64,000 nt of DNA from the NCBI RefSeq assembly GCF_900163865.1, contig NZ_FUKU01000041.1, forward strand, positions 1-64,000, read 5' to 3'. This document shows positions 44,647 through 53,678 of the stretch, piece after piece (the first letter of the stretch is position 1; the number at the start of each line of letters is the position of its first letter). This DNA is from Sphingobacterium sp. JB170 (GTDB lineage: Bacteria > Bacteroidota > Bacteroidia > Sphingobacteriales > Sphingobacteriaceae). Below the pieces are notes generated by a model that saw only the letters and a list, made by a program, of their open reading frames with translations, did not search any database and had not been told where the DNA came from. The position numbers were made by a program, and so were the translations under genes.

Positions 44647-45743
44647 ACTTTTTCAATTAATATCGCGACATTACTCCCCCCAAAGCCTGAGGACGTCTTC
44701 AAAAGCCGGTTTATCTCGATATTTACCTGTCTATCCACAACATTTAGCGCCCGTGATACACCGAGCTTTTCAAACCCTTTGCTCGAAAGTATTATCGACT
44801 CTTGCATCGAACGCATTGCAATAACGAGTTCGAGTAGGCTCGAAGCGCCTAGCGTATGGCCAAAATAACCCTTTAAACTATTAACCGGCACCTGCGATAA
44901 CCCGAGCCGATCGAAAGCAATAGCTTCCATCTCATCGTTATATTGCGTGGCCGTACCATGCGCGCAGAGATAGTCGATAGACTGCAGGTCGACCTGTGCC
45001 TCGCTTACCGCGGCAATCACGCTTCGGTATAAGCCTTCCCCAGTTCTCGATGGTCCGGAGATATGGTTGGCATCATTTATCCCACCTTCACCAAGTATTC
45101 GGAACGGCCCTTTGTCTCTAGACATATAGATGCACGCTGCCGCTTCCCCCAGAGACACGCCAGAGCGAGCTGTATCGAACGGCCTGCATGGCAATGCGCT
45201 CATCGCCTGGAAAGCATTAAAGCCAGAAACGACAAACGAATTTACAAGATCCCCTGCCAAAATAATCGCATCATCATACAAGTCCATTTGTAATAACCGT
45301 TTTGCCACGGACACGGCAAGTGATCCCGAGACACACGCATGCGATACGACCACCGGTTTGGTCTGAAAGCCCAAATAGTGTGCAATTTTTGTTGCTAAAG
45401 TAGCGAGTCCGGCCTGTTGAAAGTCGCCCTGTTTTAAATAATCGACATTGCCTTTGGTTGTAGAGAGCACAAGCGCGGTTCGTGGTCCAGGCGCATGATT
45501 TTTGACAACTGGCATCCCAGCACAAAGAAACATACGCTCGAGAAGCGTATACGCTATGGACAAATCTGGCAATACCGCTTGATGCACCTTGGCTACAAAA
45601 ATTTCCCCCAATGGATCCATCTTCTGCTTGGCAATTCCGGTATTCCCCAGTAGTAGCTGATCCCAGGTAGTTTCCAGGTCATTACCGAGTGGCGTCACGC
45701 AATTAATATCATGAATATAAACCGGATTCCATTCCATGGTCAT
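44640..45743 (-). CDS. Beta-ketoacyl-ACP synthase (pigment operon)
   Basis: This 367 aa condensing enzyme has a complete triad: Cys137 in VSHACVSGSLA, His in CAHGTATQYND and His in GYFGHTLGASS. It is somewhat shorter than FabF (about 410 aa). It overlaps the thioesterase gene by 4 bases and the truncated KS-like gene by 7. The second intact KS of this operon half could make the alkyl chains or early polyene units. Met3 at 45737 is another possible start. Confidence 0.9.
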   Translation of the reverse strand: MTMEWNPVYIHDINCVTPLGNDLETTWDQLLLGNTGIAKQKMDPLGEIFVAKVHQAVLPDLSIAYTLLERMFLCAGMPVVKNHAPGPRTALVLSTTKGNVDYLKQGDFQQAGLATLATKIAHYLGFQTKPVVVSHACVSGSLAVSVAKRLLQMDLYDDAIILAGDLVNSFVVSGFNAFQAMSALPCRPFDTARSGVSLGEAAACIYMSRDKGPFRILGEGGINDANHISGPSRTGEGLYRSVIAAVSEAQVDLQSIDYLCAHGTATQYNDEMEAIAFDRLGLSQVPVNSLKGYFGHTLGASSLLELVIAMRSMQESIILSSKGFEKLGVSRALNVVDRQVNIEINRLLKTSSGFGGSNVAILIEKVC

Positions 45744-46183
45744 AAACCTACTTTATGTTTCCAATCGAGCATAAACTGCGGCAAGTTCAAAACTAAATTT
45801 TGCTCACTATCCAAGAATACCTGCACGGTTTCGCCGGTACAAACGAGCTTATTCTGCTCATTATATATGTCAAACTGAAAAATTAATTTAGCCGCCGGAG
45901 TGTCTTGAAATCTTGTTACTACGCGCGCCGTCTCGCCATAACGTAGCGGTAACTTATGCATGCATGAGCTTTTCACCACCGGCAAGGTATAGCCATGGGA
46001 CTGTACCGCTAGATAGTCTATGCCATGTTGTTTACAAAAAGCTTCACGCCCTTGCTCGAAATACAAGATATAATGACCATGCCAGACGATCCCCAAAGCA
46101 TCCACCTCACTAAAACGTATGGGAATATCAATCGACGCATAAAGGGTAGAGTGGTCATTAAACTGCTTTTTCCTTTTTATCAT
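45740..46183 (-). CDS. Hotdog acyl-CoA/acyl-ACP thioesterase (4-hydroxybenzoyl-CoA thioesterase type)
   Basis: This 147 aa protein has the motif FSEVDALGIVWHGHYILYFEQGREAF, where the Asp is the catalytic residue of 4HBT-type thioesterases. It may release an acyl chain, proofread blocked carriers or supply free acids. It overlaps the ABC permease by 26 bases and the KS gene by 4 bases, so it is an integral part of the operon. Confidence 0.88.
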   Translation of the reverse strand: MIKRKKQFNDHSTLYASIDIPIRFSEVDALGIVWHGHYILYFEQGREAFCKQHGIDYLAVQSHGYTLPVVKSSCMHKLPLRYGETARVVTRFQDTPAAKLIFQFDIYNEQNKLVCTGETVQVFLDSEQNLVLNLPQFMLDWKHKVGL

Positions 46184-47441
46184 AAAATACTGCTAAAGCA
46201 AGTGTCAGCACAAAAAACAAAAATAACAAAATAATCTCAGAAAGAATATCACCGAGGCCGGCATGCCGTAAGAGTACATCATAGAAGGCACTAAGTCCCC
46301 AGTTCATTGGCGATATCATTGATAAACGCTGCATGAAAACAGGCATGACAAATACAGGGACCCAAATTCCACCCAAAGCCGCAAGGACTACCGTTAACGT
46401 TGCGCCAAACGGCGCTGACTGCTCCTGGGTGGAAGCAATCGTGCCGATTAAAACCCCCAGACCAATAGCTGCTAGTCCACTAAACAGCGCGATAACACTC
46501 AAGAGAAAAAGATTATCGTCAACCTGAAATGCCTGCAATCCGATAACCGGGAATAGAAAAACGCCCAGTAGTACCATCAAATAAAACTGAATAAGACTGA
46601 TTAGTAGATAACATATTGTTTTTCCAACAACGAATATAGAATACGAGGTTGGGCTCGTGCTAATACGAACCATCGTTCCCTGCGATTTTTCCTTGACGAT
46701 GTTTATAGAAAGGGGAACAACAATGAAGAAAATTGCAAAGAGGGACCAAGCAGGCACGTTGTGCTGAGCGGCGTTCGGAATTTCGTGACGACCCGAAGCG
46801 GCCGCAGATTCTTCTTTAAATGAGATGAACTGCTGCTGGCTGAAATCTTCGTTCGGATCCGCGACGAGTTCCTGCTGAAAAGTTTTATATATCGCCCGCG
46901 ATTCCACATTCGAAACCAGTTTATTAATGGACATCCGTATCGCGGTCTTAAATGCCGCTTGTGTTGCAGGATCAAAATAAAGAATCACTTGCCCAGGATC
47001 CACAATTCGTGGAACTTCAGCAACCGAATCCATGCTAAAATCCAATTCGGTTAGAACTTTGTCTACATTCTGTTGCACATGCACTTGTAGATTGGTGGTT
47101 AGCTTTGTCGGCAAGATGATCGCCAGCTGATATACGCCGCGATGTACCAAATCTTTCGCCTGTTGCTCCGAAACCTCTTGACCGTTGATGGAATCAACGA
47201 CAACAAGCTCGCCTGTTTCTCCAAGGTTATCGATAATCACCTGCGCCACGCTGTCTTTATCATTATCGACCAGAAGCACCGAAACTTCACTCCCGAGAAT
47301 AGATTCGAAAGACCCCTTTTGGACCATAGTAACCGCTATTAATAGCAGCAGTGGCATTACAAAAAGAATAATCACTCCGCCAATATCACGCATTAACAGC
47401 AACAATTCCTTTTTCACGGACAACCATAACTTAAACATCAT
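46158..47441 (-). CDS. ABC-2 type transporter permease
   Basis: This 427 aa permease has one helix near the N-terminus (IGGVIILFVMPLLLLIAVTM). A large extracytoplasmic domain of about 190 residues follows, then five C-terminal helices beginning with WSLFAIFFIVVPLSINIV. KEKSQGTMVRISTSPTSYSIFVVGK is typical of ABC-2/DrrB-like permeases. The start at 47441 is chosen because GGAGGGGG lies a few bases upstream; an earlier ATG at 47474 has no good site. Together with the ATPase it probably moves a pigment precursor or lipid across the inner membrane. Confidence 0.88.
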   Translation of the reverse strand: MMFKLWLSVKKELLLLMRDIGGVIILFVMPLLLLIAVTMVQKGSFESILGSEVSVLLVDNDKDSVAQVIIDNLGETGELVVVDSINGQEVSEQQAKDLVHRGVYQLAIILPTKLTTNLQVHVQQNVDKVLTELDFSMDSVAEVPRIVDPGQVILYFDPATQAAFKTAIRMSINKLVSNVESRAIYKTFQQELVADPNEDFSQQQFISFKEESAAASGRHEIPNAAQHNVPAWSLFAIFFIVVPLSINIVKEKSQGTMVRISTSPTSYSIFVVGKTICYLLISLIQFYLMVLLGVFLFPVIGLQAFQVDDNLFLLSVIALFSGLAAIGLGVLIGTIASTQEQSAPFGATLTVVLAALGGIWVPVFVMPVFMQRLSMISPMNWGLSAFYDVLLRHAGLGDILSEIILLFLFFVLTLALAVFYDKKEKAV

Positions 47442-48177
47442 GTAGCCCCCTCCGCGTGAGATCGATGAACACATCTTCCAGGCTACGAGCCCCAGCCACC
47501 TTAGAAATTAATTCGTCCGTAGTACCCTCAACAAGTAATTTACCTGATTCTATAATACCTACTCGCGAGCAAAACTCTTGGGCTTCGGATAAATGATGTG
47601 ACGAATAAACAATTGTCGTGCCCTGGCGATTTAGTGCCTGTAAATACGCGATGATCGCTTTTTTAGAATGCACATCTACGCCCACAGTAGGCTCATCTAA
47701 AAATAAAACATCCGGTTTATGCAGCACGGCGGCAAGTAGGTTAACACGTCGTTTCATGCCACCTGAAAAGGTGTCCACTCGATTATCCGCATAGCCATCT
47801 AAACCAAGTGAATCAAGCGCGAGCTGGACACGCTGGTCCAAGTCTTTCCCCCGAATATTATATAATCCACCAAAATATTGGAGATTCTCGCGCGCCGTTA
47901 AAGAGGGGTAGATCGCCAACTCTTGCGGGACCACGCCAATACGGGCTTTTAACGCCCTTGGAGAGATTCGATAGGATAGATCACAAATTGTGAAGCTTCC
48001 TGAACTCGGACGTATTAATCCGCATAGCATGGAAATCAAAGTGGTCTTACCAGCGCCATTGGGTCCGAGTAAACCAAAAATCTCCCCTCGCTCAACGGAT
48101 AAACTGATCCCATCCACTGCACTTTCGCCAGCGCCCCGATATCGCTTTGTAATTTCCTTCACATCGAAAACCAACAT
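47431..48177 (-). CDS. ABC transporter ATP-binding protein
   Basis: The first ATG is at 48177 (an in-frame TTG lies two codons earlier), giving 248 aa. Motifs are Walker A GPNGAGKTT, signature TFSGGMKRR, Walker B VLFLDEPTVGVD and the His switch YSSHH. It resembles the ATPases of drug/lipid ABC-2 exporters. It overlaps the permease start by 11 bases, so the pair is translationally coupled. Confidence 0.92.
   Translation of the reverse strand: MLVFDVKEITKRYRGAGESAVDGISLSVERGEIFGLLGPNGAGKTTLISMLCGLIRPSSGSFTICDLSYRISPRALKARIGVVPQELAIYPSLTARENLQYFGGLYNIRGKDLDQRVQLALDSLGLDGYADNRVDTFSGGMKRRVNLLAAVLHKPDVLFLDEPTVGVDVHSKKAIIAYLQALNRQGTTIVYSSHHLSEAQEFCSRVGIIESGKLLVEGTTDELISKVAGARSLEDVFIDLTRRGLHDV
47446..47453 (-). 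promoter_or_regulatory. Shine-Dalgarno site deciding the ABC permease start
   Basis: On the minus strand GGAGGGGG ends 4 bases before the ATG at 47441. Strong Shine-Dalgarno sites are rare in this window, and this one lies inside the end of the upstream ATPase gene, favouring the internal start over ATG 47474. Confidence 0.6.
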
Positions 48178-48179
48178 AC

Positions 48180-49175
48180 TCAAAGTGAACGTTTCAATTT
48201 CTTAAAAAAAGCCTCTTCAAGATCAGCCAGCTGTAACAGTCGATCAGCCAGACTGTTGTATACGTCCTCTTGATTACTCCTTTTCTTATAAACGCGGGAT
48301 GCTTCCAATGCAAAATCACGCCACAAGTCCCCAATAGCGGTCATCTCCAGTGCAAGGCCCAACAACTTATCATTTCCTATCAATTTTCCAGACTGCTGTA
48401 AGAATGCGGAATAAATATATCGAAATCCGCCACCTCCCGTACCAATCTCCTCCTGCATTCGGACCATCTGTGCAAGGTAATAATTAGCCTTGCTTACACC
48501 TACCTTTTTGGGCCAGCGCCGCATAGCACCCGCCACCATACGCATACCGCGCACACCAATTATTGGCATGGGTGCAAGCATATCTTTACAGGTCTTTTTT
48601 ATCGCTTTACGGATTGCTTTTTCCCAATCTATCTGCTCAGGAATAGCGACCGGGTAATAGATATGCCCATTGGGGGCAAGGACGCCCTTGGCAAACCGAA
48701 CCTTTTCTAGCTCCGATTCGGTCAACCGTTTGACCGCTTCCATGGTCGGATCACTGATCAAATATTCATTTCCTTCCTTCCCATAAACGACGATATTATG
48801 TGCATTAAAATGAAATCTATAGTCCTCAGGGAAATAGGGCAAATGGTACACGCCCACCTGCAAACCGCACGGTATACCGTTGCTGAGGTTTTCATCGAGT
48901 ACCTGCTGCGCTCGACGCTTATCTGAAAACTTACGCCGCTTTATTTTGATACCTAGTCGCTTAGCGAGTCTATTAAAAATCCAACCGGGCGCAGGTCTGT
49001 AACTAAGCCCGGGGGCGTGATTAACCTTTAGAAAGGGTAAGTACACGTAAAATAACCCCGAGCCGATCCCAAAAACCATCGGCTCACTGATCGCGAGACC
49101 TTTGTTCGTTAGCAAGCTCGATGCGGCTCCATTCTCACAATGTGCACTGATACGGTGTTCAAATTTTATTTGCAT
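48180..49175 (-). CDS. BtrH-like acyltransferase family protein
   Basis: This 331 aa protein starts with the BtrH N-terminal pattern HCENGAASSLLTNKGLAISEPM followed by FGIGSGLFYVYLP. The catalytic Cys would be Cys13. The C-terminal half is a helical DUF4872-like domain (VRMQEEIGTGGGGFRYIYSAFL). BtrH moves an acyl group from an acyl carrier protein to a hydroxyl/amine acceptor in butirosin biosynthesis. By analogy this enzyme is a good candidate for transferring the aryl polyene from its ACP to the dialkylresorcinol (inference). It overlaps the 137 aa gene by 10 bases. Confidence 0.83.
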   Translation of the reverse strand: MQIKFEHRISAHCENGAASSLLTNKGLAISEPMVFGIGSGLFYVYLPFLKVNHAPGLSYRPAPGWIFNRLAKRLGIKIKRRKFSDKRRAQQVLDENLSNGIPCGLQVGVYHLPYFPEDYRFHFNAHNIVVYGKEGNEYLISDPTMEAVKRLTESELEKVRFAKGVLAPNGHIYYPVAIPEQIDWEKAIRKAIKKTCKDMLAPMPIIGVRGMRMVAGAMRRWPKKVGVSKANYYLAQMVRMQEEIGTGGGGFRYIYSAFLQQSGKLIGNDKLLGLALEMTAIGDLWRDFALEASRVYKKRSNQEDVYNSLADRLLQLADLEEAFFKKLKRSL

Positions 49176-49579
49176 TCCTCGCCACTATATTTCTTTAAAT
49201 CATCAACCCCTATATCAAACGCTTCAGCATACTTACGGATAACACGATCACTTAACTTGGCAAACACCGCGGGTTTCGCGTGCCGTTTAATCCGCCATTT
49301 CCAAATACCCGTGTAATCCGATAATATCTGCCAGTCCATACGTTTTAACTCCATAAAATAAACGATCGGGCTTACACGTGCGGCTCGTAATTCTTCATAC
49401 GCATGATCGATACGCTCTTGAAGGACAACCATCGTTTGATCTTGGATTTCATTCTTTACCACCCAACCCGTACTCAATGCTGTTGTATATTCCCCCTGTT
49501 CATCTAATGCATAATACAATTCACGCGAACCTTTCTCAAATACCCGACCATCATCCTGTGGTACTTCTGATTTCTTCAT
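49166..49579 (-). CDS. Conserved hypothetical protein of flexirubin-type clusters
   Basis: This 137 aa soluble protein is charged and mostly helical. Notable segments are VVLQERIDHAYEELRAA and the C-terminal SDRVIRKYAEAFDIGVDDL. I recognise no domain. It lies 2 bases after a hotdog gene and overlaps the BtrH-like gene by 10 bases, so it probably works with one of these, perhaps as a partner subunit. Confidence 0.7.
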   Translation of the reverse strand: MKKSEVPQDDGRVFEKGSRELYYALDEQGEYTTALSTGWVVKNEIQDQTMVVLQERIDHAYEELRAARVSPIVYFMELKRMDWQILSDYTGIWKWRIKRHAKPAVFAKLSDRVIRKYAEAFDIGVDDLKKYSGEECK

Positions 49580-49581
49580 TT

Positions 49582-50043
49582 TTACTGCTTTTTCAAGAAC
49601 AAGTTGATTTCTGCGCTAGCCAATAACACCTGGTTATGTTTTGCTTGAACAAACATGGTGCAAATAATAAAATCGTCACTGTCAAACTTTGAGGTCAGTG
49701 TAGAGTCTGTTAAAATGGTTTCGCTCACTTGTGGCAGATTAAACACGGATAGCTCCTTGATTGCCGAAATGAATCCAATAATACGTTTATCCAAAATGGG
49801 ATTATAATGTTCCTCGTAAAACGTTTGTCCCACAATCGCAGAACAAGTTTGCGCCATATTCTCAATTAACCCGATCTCTTGCAGGGTGCCGCAGTTAACA
49901 AATATATTATCTTCATCAATCAAAAAACTACACAGCACATGGACAGGAGAAATAGCAATTATCTTATTAACCATCAACATGGGACTGCGATGAGGTAAGT
50001 AATTTTCTATATCAACATCATGCTGCTGCTCCCGTTCATACAT
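49582..50043 (-). CDS. ApeI/FabA-like hotdog dehydratase subunit (lacking the active-site His region)
   Basis: The ATG at 50043 (GTG one codon earlier) gives 153 aa. It has YLPHRSPMLMVNKI at the N-terminus and GLIENMAQTCSA, where the Glu matches the FabZ catalytic Glu. The segment before it reads NCGTLQEI, without the His expected in dehydratases. Its start overlaps the stop of the related 142 aa hotdog gene (TGATG). The two may form a heterodimer in which each contributes part of the active site. Confidence 0.82.
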   Translation of the reverse strand: MYEREQQHDVDIENYLPHRSPMLMVNKIIAISPVHVLCSFLIDEDNIFVNCGTLQEIGLIENMAQTCSAIVGQTFYEEHYNPILDKRIIGFISAIKELSVFNLPQVSETILTDSTLTSKFDSDDFIICTMFVQAKHNQVLLASAEINLFLKKQ

Positions 50044-50471
50044 CACATGCCGGCTATAACTGTTTTCATTTGCGCGTTGGCTATAATTTCTCCCTCTAAT
50101 TTAGTAATTATTTCGACTAAAGTGACACCCATAAACTCTTGTATAATCTGCACCTGGGTATGTAAAGTTTGACCGACCCTGGGAAGCGCAGCGATCTCTA
50201 CACGTGGTATAGAACCGATGTACCCCAACGGAGCCGACAAATTGCGCAGATAATAACTGTAGCCCGTATGCAGAGCTACCGACTGCGCCATATGCTCAAT
50301 AAGGCCACTTTCGGTCAGGTGATCAGCCCAAATAAAGAGACAATCTTCGCTTATTAGAAAAGATGATTGTAACGCCATTTCGTGGTAAGCCTCCAGCGCG
50401 CTTACCATTATTATTGGATCTTTTTGAGGAATGAGCTTCTGGATATCGGCAAGTTTGATCGGCAGCTCCAT
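50043..50471 (-). CDS. ApeP/FabA-like hotdog dehydratase (3-hydroxyacyl-ACP dehydratase)
   Basis: The ATG at 50471 overlaps the DarB stop (TAATG) and gives 142 aa; upstream GTG codons are less likely. Motifs are LIPQKDPIIMVSAL and WADHLTESGLIEHMAQSVA, which supplies a His and a Glu in the expected dehydratase arrangement. It would remove water from 3-hydroxyacyl-ACP intermediates to give the conjugated polyene. Confidence 0.84.
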   Translation of the reverse strand: MELPIKLADIQKLIPQKDPIIMVSALEAYHEMALQSSFLISEDCLFIWADHLTESGLIEHMAQSVALHTGYSYYLRNLSAPLGYIGSIPRVEIAALPRVGQTLHTQVQIIQEFMGVTLVEIITKLEGEIIANAQMKTVIAGM

Positions 50472-51604
50472 TAGCACACGGTTAAATAGGCATACGCATA
50501 GCTAAAGCGAGCACTCTCTGGAACGCATAGCATCACATGCTGCCCCGTTAATAAGCGGCCCGAGGCCAGTAACTCCTCTAGCATCAGATAGACCGACCCG
50601 GCCCCCACATTTCCAACCTCCCGTAAATTCATGAACCACTTATTGCTAGAAATTTCTATTCCCGCCCGAGCAAACCCGTCATAGAGGCCATCGACAAAAA
50701 AGTGTGAGGAAACATGGGGAAGTAAAAAATCGATATCATCGGAGCCTATCCCGTGCTTATCCATCGCCGCTTTCATGCTCTGAACACCTTTTGCCAGAAT
50801 ATGTTGCTCCAAAAGTTTGGTATCCTGCTTAACGGCAAAAATAGATTTGTCTAACCAGTCCTGAGACGGCATATCCGAGAAAGAGCGTAAACTCCCGTCT
50901 TCGTTTTTTTCTGCACCAGCATACATACACACCGGGAGTTCATGTGCAAAGGAATATCCTTCCATCCATTCAACGCGCAACGAGAGTGGCCCCCGCTTCT
51001 TATTCTCTAGTAGTGCGGCTGCGGCGCCATCGGACAACATCCAGCGCAAAAAATCCTTGTTAAAGGCCACAATCGGCTGCAGTTCGAGCTGCTTCAAGTT
51101 CTCCACCTCTTTGTTAAAATGATCGGCGATCATCCACGAGGACATCCTTTCCGATCCGCTGCATATTGCATTATCGGTGATTCCGGCCCTTACTGATAAA
51201 AAACCGTACTTCAGCGCGTTCATCCCTGCGCAGCAATTTCCCGCCGCGGAGTTAACCTCCAGAATACTGCCCCCCAACTCCCCATGCACCATCACAGCGT
51301 GCGAGGGCATCACGTAATCAGGCGATGAAGTTCCACAAGATAATAGTTGAGCTTGATCAGCGGTGAAGTCGCGATCGAACAACCCCTTTACAGCGAGAGC
51401 CGTCAGCTGCGCGTTAGTATGCGTTGCACGGCCCTGTTTGCTTAAAGCATAATAGCGTGTTTGGATACCATTATTGCGTAGAACTATCCGCCTGGCTCTG
51501 GATGCACAGTCATTGATTTTACCCAAATAAAATTCCATATCCTCATTGGAAATGGGATCGTTTGGTAAAAATTTTGAAACTCTGTTTATGTATACTTCAA
51601 ACAT
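50471..51604 (-). CDS. darB: DarB: KAS III-like ketosynthase for dialkylresorcinol formation
   Basis: This 377 aa thiolase-fold condensing enzyme has the nucleophile Cys in AAGNCCAGMNALKYG (Cys125 by alignment to the KAS III CAG motif). The His is in LLPHVSSHF and the Asn in REVGNVGAGS. DarB condenses two acyl units, a 3-oxoacyl and an enoyl thioester, in dialkylresorcinol synthesis. It is followed at once by two hotdog genes and preceded by darA with a 1-base gap. The darA-darB pair is the hallmark that identifies this operon as a flexirubin/dialkylresorcinol cluster. Confidence 0.92.
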   Translation of the reverse strand: MFEVYINRVSKFLPNDPISNEDMEFYLGKINDCASRARRIVLRNNGIQTRYYALSKQGRATHTNAQLTALAVKGLFDRDFTADQAQLLSCGTSSPDYVMPSHAVMVHGELGGSILEVNSAAGNCCAGMNALKYGFLSVRAGITDNAICSGSERMSSWMIADHFNKEVENLKQLELQPIVAFNKDFLRWMLSDGAAAALLENKKRGPLSLRVEWMEGYSFAHELPVCMYAGAEKNEDGSLRSFSDMPSQDWLDKSIFAVKQDTKLLEQHILAKGVQSMKAAMDKHGIGSDDIDFLLPHVSSHFFVDGLYDGFARAGIEISSNKWFMNLREVGNVGAGSVYLMLEELLASGRLLTGQHVMLCVPESARFSYAYAYLTVC

Positions 51605-51605
51605 G

Positions 51606-52511
51606 TTATAACCCTTGGAAATGCTTTCGTTCTTTTTTATACTTTAAGAAGTATAAAATTGGGAAAAATATCAATTCTATCAAATACACGATCGGCGAGA
51701 TGCCATAAATCGCAAAAACAACGTAATATTTAAAAAACCGAATTAAACGACGCCGGTTTTTAGGATTCTCCAAAATGATCCTGGACCAGACCTTAAACAT
51801 TTTGTTACCTTTTTGGTCCATCGAAACCAAGAAAAAACGATAATCAACTGCGCCCTGTTTCACGAGTGCTCGCTGCATCCACTGGTAGCTGCCTTGCTTC
51901 AAACAACCCAAAATTGTTTTACCAAACATTGACGCACCTTGGATTTCGTTGGAAGAAACGCCCGGTAGTGGAAATATACCATAAGCGTGCCGCTTTACAC
52001 CCGAAAAAAGCCAATCTACAATTGTAACAACCGATATCAAATTATGATTTCTATCCGTCAAAGCAATATTCCCTACCAATTCCGAATCTAGATCAATGAG
52101 TAGCTTCTTCACTTTGTCTTGTGCCAATGCCCACATATTACGGCTACCACTGACGGAAACCACCGGTTTTTTTGCAAATATTTGTTTCGCGTAGTTACTT
52201 TTTAAAAATGAATTGATGGGTATTGATGGGCTTAGAAACCAAACCTGATAGTGCAATAAGATTAAATCATAATTGCTGCCCAATATTTTTGGCGCGGGTG
52301 GGTGTATTTCTTCTGGAATCTGCCGAAATGATTCGGGGAATGTGTTAAAGAAAGATTTGGAATCCCAGGGAAAGGGAAATGCATGCACCATCTTTATTTC
52401 ATAAAAATCAACAACGATGTCGCTGTCATTTAAAAAAGGGGCGGCTATAGAATGTGCTATTTCTTCAAGCTGTCCCGACTGTGAGAAATAGACGAACAAA
52501 ACATGCTTCAT
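51606..52511 (-). CDS. darA: DarA: flavodoxin-like dialkylresorcinol condensing/aromatising enzyme
   Basis: This 301 aa protein starts with the FMN-binding flavodoxin pattern VLFVYFSQSGQLEEIA and contains VDFYEIKMVHAFPFPWDSKSF. The C-terminus has hydrophobic segments (YYVVFAIYGISPIVYLIELIF) that may anchor it to the membrane. DarA works with DarB to cyclise and aromatise the condensation product into the dialkylresorcinol. It overlaps the acyltransferase gene by 4 bases. Confidence 0.9.
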   Translation of the reverse strand: MKHVLFVYFSQSGQLEEIAHSIAAPFLNDSDIVVDFYEIKMVHAFPFPWDSKSFFNTFPESFRQIPEEIHPPAPKILGSNYDLILLHYQVWFLSPSIPINSFLKSNYAKQIFAKKPVVSVSGSRNMWALAQDKVKKLLIDLDSELVGNIALTDRNHNLISVVTIVDWLFSGVKRHAYGIFPLPGVSSNEIQGASMFGKTILGCLKQGSYQWMQRALVKQGAVDYRFFLVSMDQKGNKMFKVWSRIILENPKNRRRLIRFFKYYVVFAIYGISPIVYLIELIFFPILYFLKYKKERKHFQGL

Positions 52512-53407
52512 AGGCGTCGCTCTCTATTTGAATGATGATTCCAAAAATCAAAAAAATTAAACCATTGCAATGGATACTTACGCAAAATTCCTTCCACGCT
52601 TTGTTTATATGCTAATAAATATGACTCTGGATCCCTATGTTTTACATTTTCTGCCTTGCGGGCGTATAGGTGATAATGCAACCCTTTTTCTTTCATTACG
52701 TAAACGAAAATCAACGGTGCTTTTAGGCGTGAGGCTAATATAAACGGGCCGGCAGGAAATTCCGCATCCCGCCCCAGAAGCGCTCCCCGAAGGGTCTTTG
52801 ACCCATCGAAATAGCGGTCGCCAGTAAAACAAATAAGTTCATTATTTGAAAGGGCATCATTTATTTGAAATACATGCGACAAGTCATCCGTTATTTTGAT
52901 GGGTTTGATCCTGGATCTCCCGGACACCCTCTCGATATATGCTTTGATTTCCGAATGCTCCTGGTCGAGTGTCACAACATTGATCTGAAAGTTAACGTCT
53001 ATTTCTGCAAAAAAACGCTCGGCAATTTCAAAATTACCGACATGGGCGGATATTAAAATTCCACCTTGCTTATTTTCTAGCGCATTTTTGAGCACGTCAA
53101 TCCCGTCAAACTCATAACTAAACTGATCACGAAGTCCCGCAGAAATAGCCACTTTATCTATTATCGTCTGCCCGAAAACATAATATGCTCGGTATACATT
53201 CCAAAAAGAATTCCACGCGCTGTAGGCCTGTCTTTTATGGAGGTAATAATACAGGTTACGAAAATTTGTGGGATAAAAAAGAAAATAGTAAGCCGCTACA
53301 AAATATAGAAGTCCATAAGCTGAACGAACCCCAAAATTTTTAATTAGAAAAATAAAAATTTTATAGCCAAGGAGTGTTCCTTTAGATTTCCCGTCCCATT
53401 GGCGCAT
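52508..53407 (-). CDS. LpxL/HtrB-like acyltransferase
   Basis: This 299 aa protein belongs to the lipid A acyltransferase-like family. It has the catalytic HxxxxE motif in SAHVGNFEIAE (His122, Glu127) and an N-terminal membrane-associating region. In lipid A synthesis this family uses acyl-ACP donors. Here it lies between the ACP and darA, so it may instead join aryl polyene acyl-ACP to the dialkylresorcinol, or to another hydroxyl (inference). It follows the ACP gene by 19 bases. Confidence 0.88.
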   Translation of the reverse strand: MRQWDGKSKGTLLGYKIFIFLIKNFGVRSAYGLLYFVAAYYFLFYPTNFRNLYYYLHKRQAYSAWNSFWNVYRAYYVFGQTIIDKVAISAGLRDQFSYEFDGIDVLKNALENKQGGILISAHVGNFEIAERFFAEIDVNFQINVVTLDQEHSEIKAYIERVSGRSRIKPIKITDDLSHVFQINDALSNNELICFTGDRYFDGSKTLRGALLGRDAEFPAGPFILASRLKAPLIFVYVMKEKGLHYHLYARKAENVKHRDPESYLLAYKQSVEGILRKYPLQWFNFFDFWNHHSNRERRL

Positions 53408-53426
53408 AATTTAGTATATTATTAAT

Positions 53427-53678
53427 TTATTGCTTCATCGCAATTTTTTGCTCTACAGTCTCATAAAAGTCTTGAAATGTAACCATCTTCGCAAAATCGC
53501 CCTCGTCTAACTTCACACCGAAATTCGATTCAATGATAACCACGAGGTCCACATAATCCAAGCTATCTAAGTCGAGTGATTCCTTTAAAGATGCATTCGG
53601 ACTAATAACCTCCTCTTCCACCTCAAACTCTTCTATCAATATTTCGTTAATTGTATGCTGTACACTCACTTTATTCAT
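53427..53678 (-). CDS. Acyl carrier protein (pigment operon copy 1)
   Basis: This 83 aa acidic carrier has Ser39 in LDLDSLDYVDL as the phosphopantetheine site. It overlaps the end of the upstream ketosynthase by 8 bases. It is the likely carrier of the coumaroyl-primed polyene, with the second ACP at 43788-44045 used for another chain or step. Confidence 0.93.
   Translation of the reverse strand: MNKVSVQHTINEILIEEFEVEEEVISPNASLKESLDLDSLDYVDLVVIIESNFGVKLDEGDFAKMVTFQDFYETVEQKIAMKQ

Noticed and set aside
52508..53407. Lipid A late acyltransferase of LPS synthesis
   Set aside because: The family match is right, but the gene lies between an ACP and darA in the pigment operon, so a pigment role is more likely.
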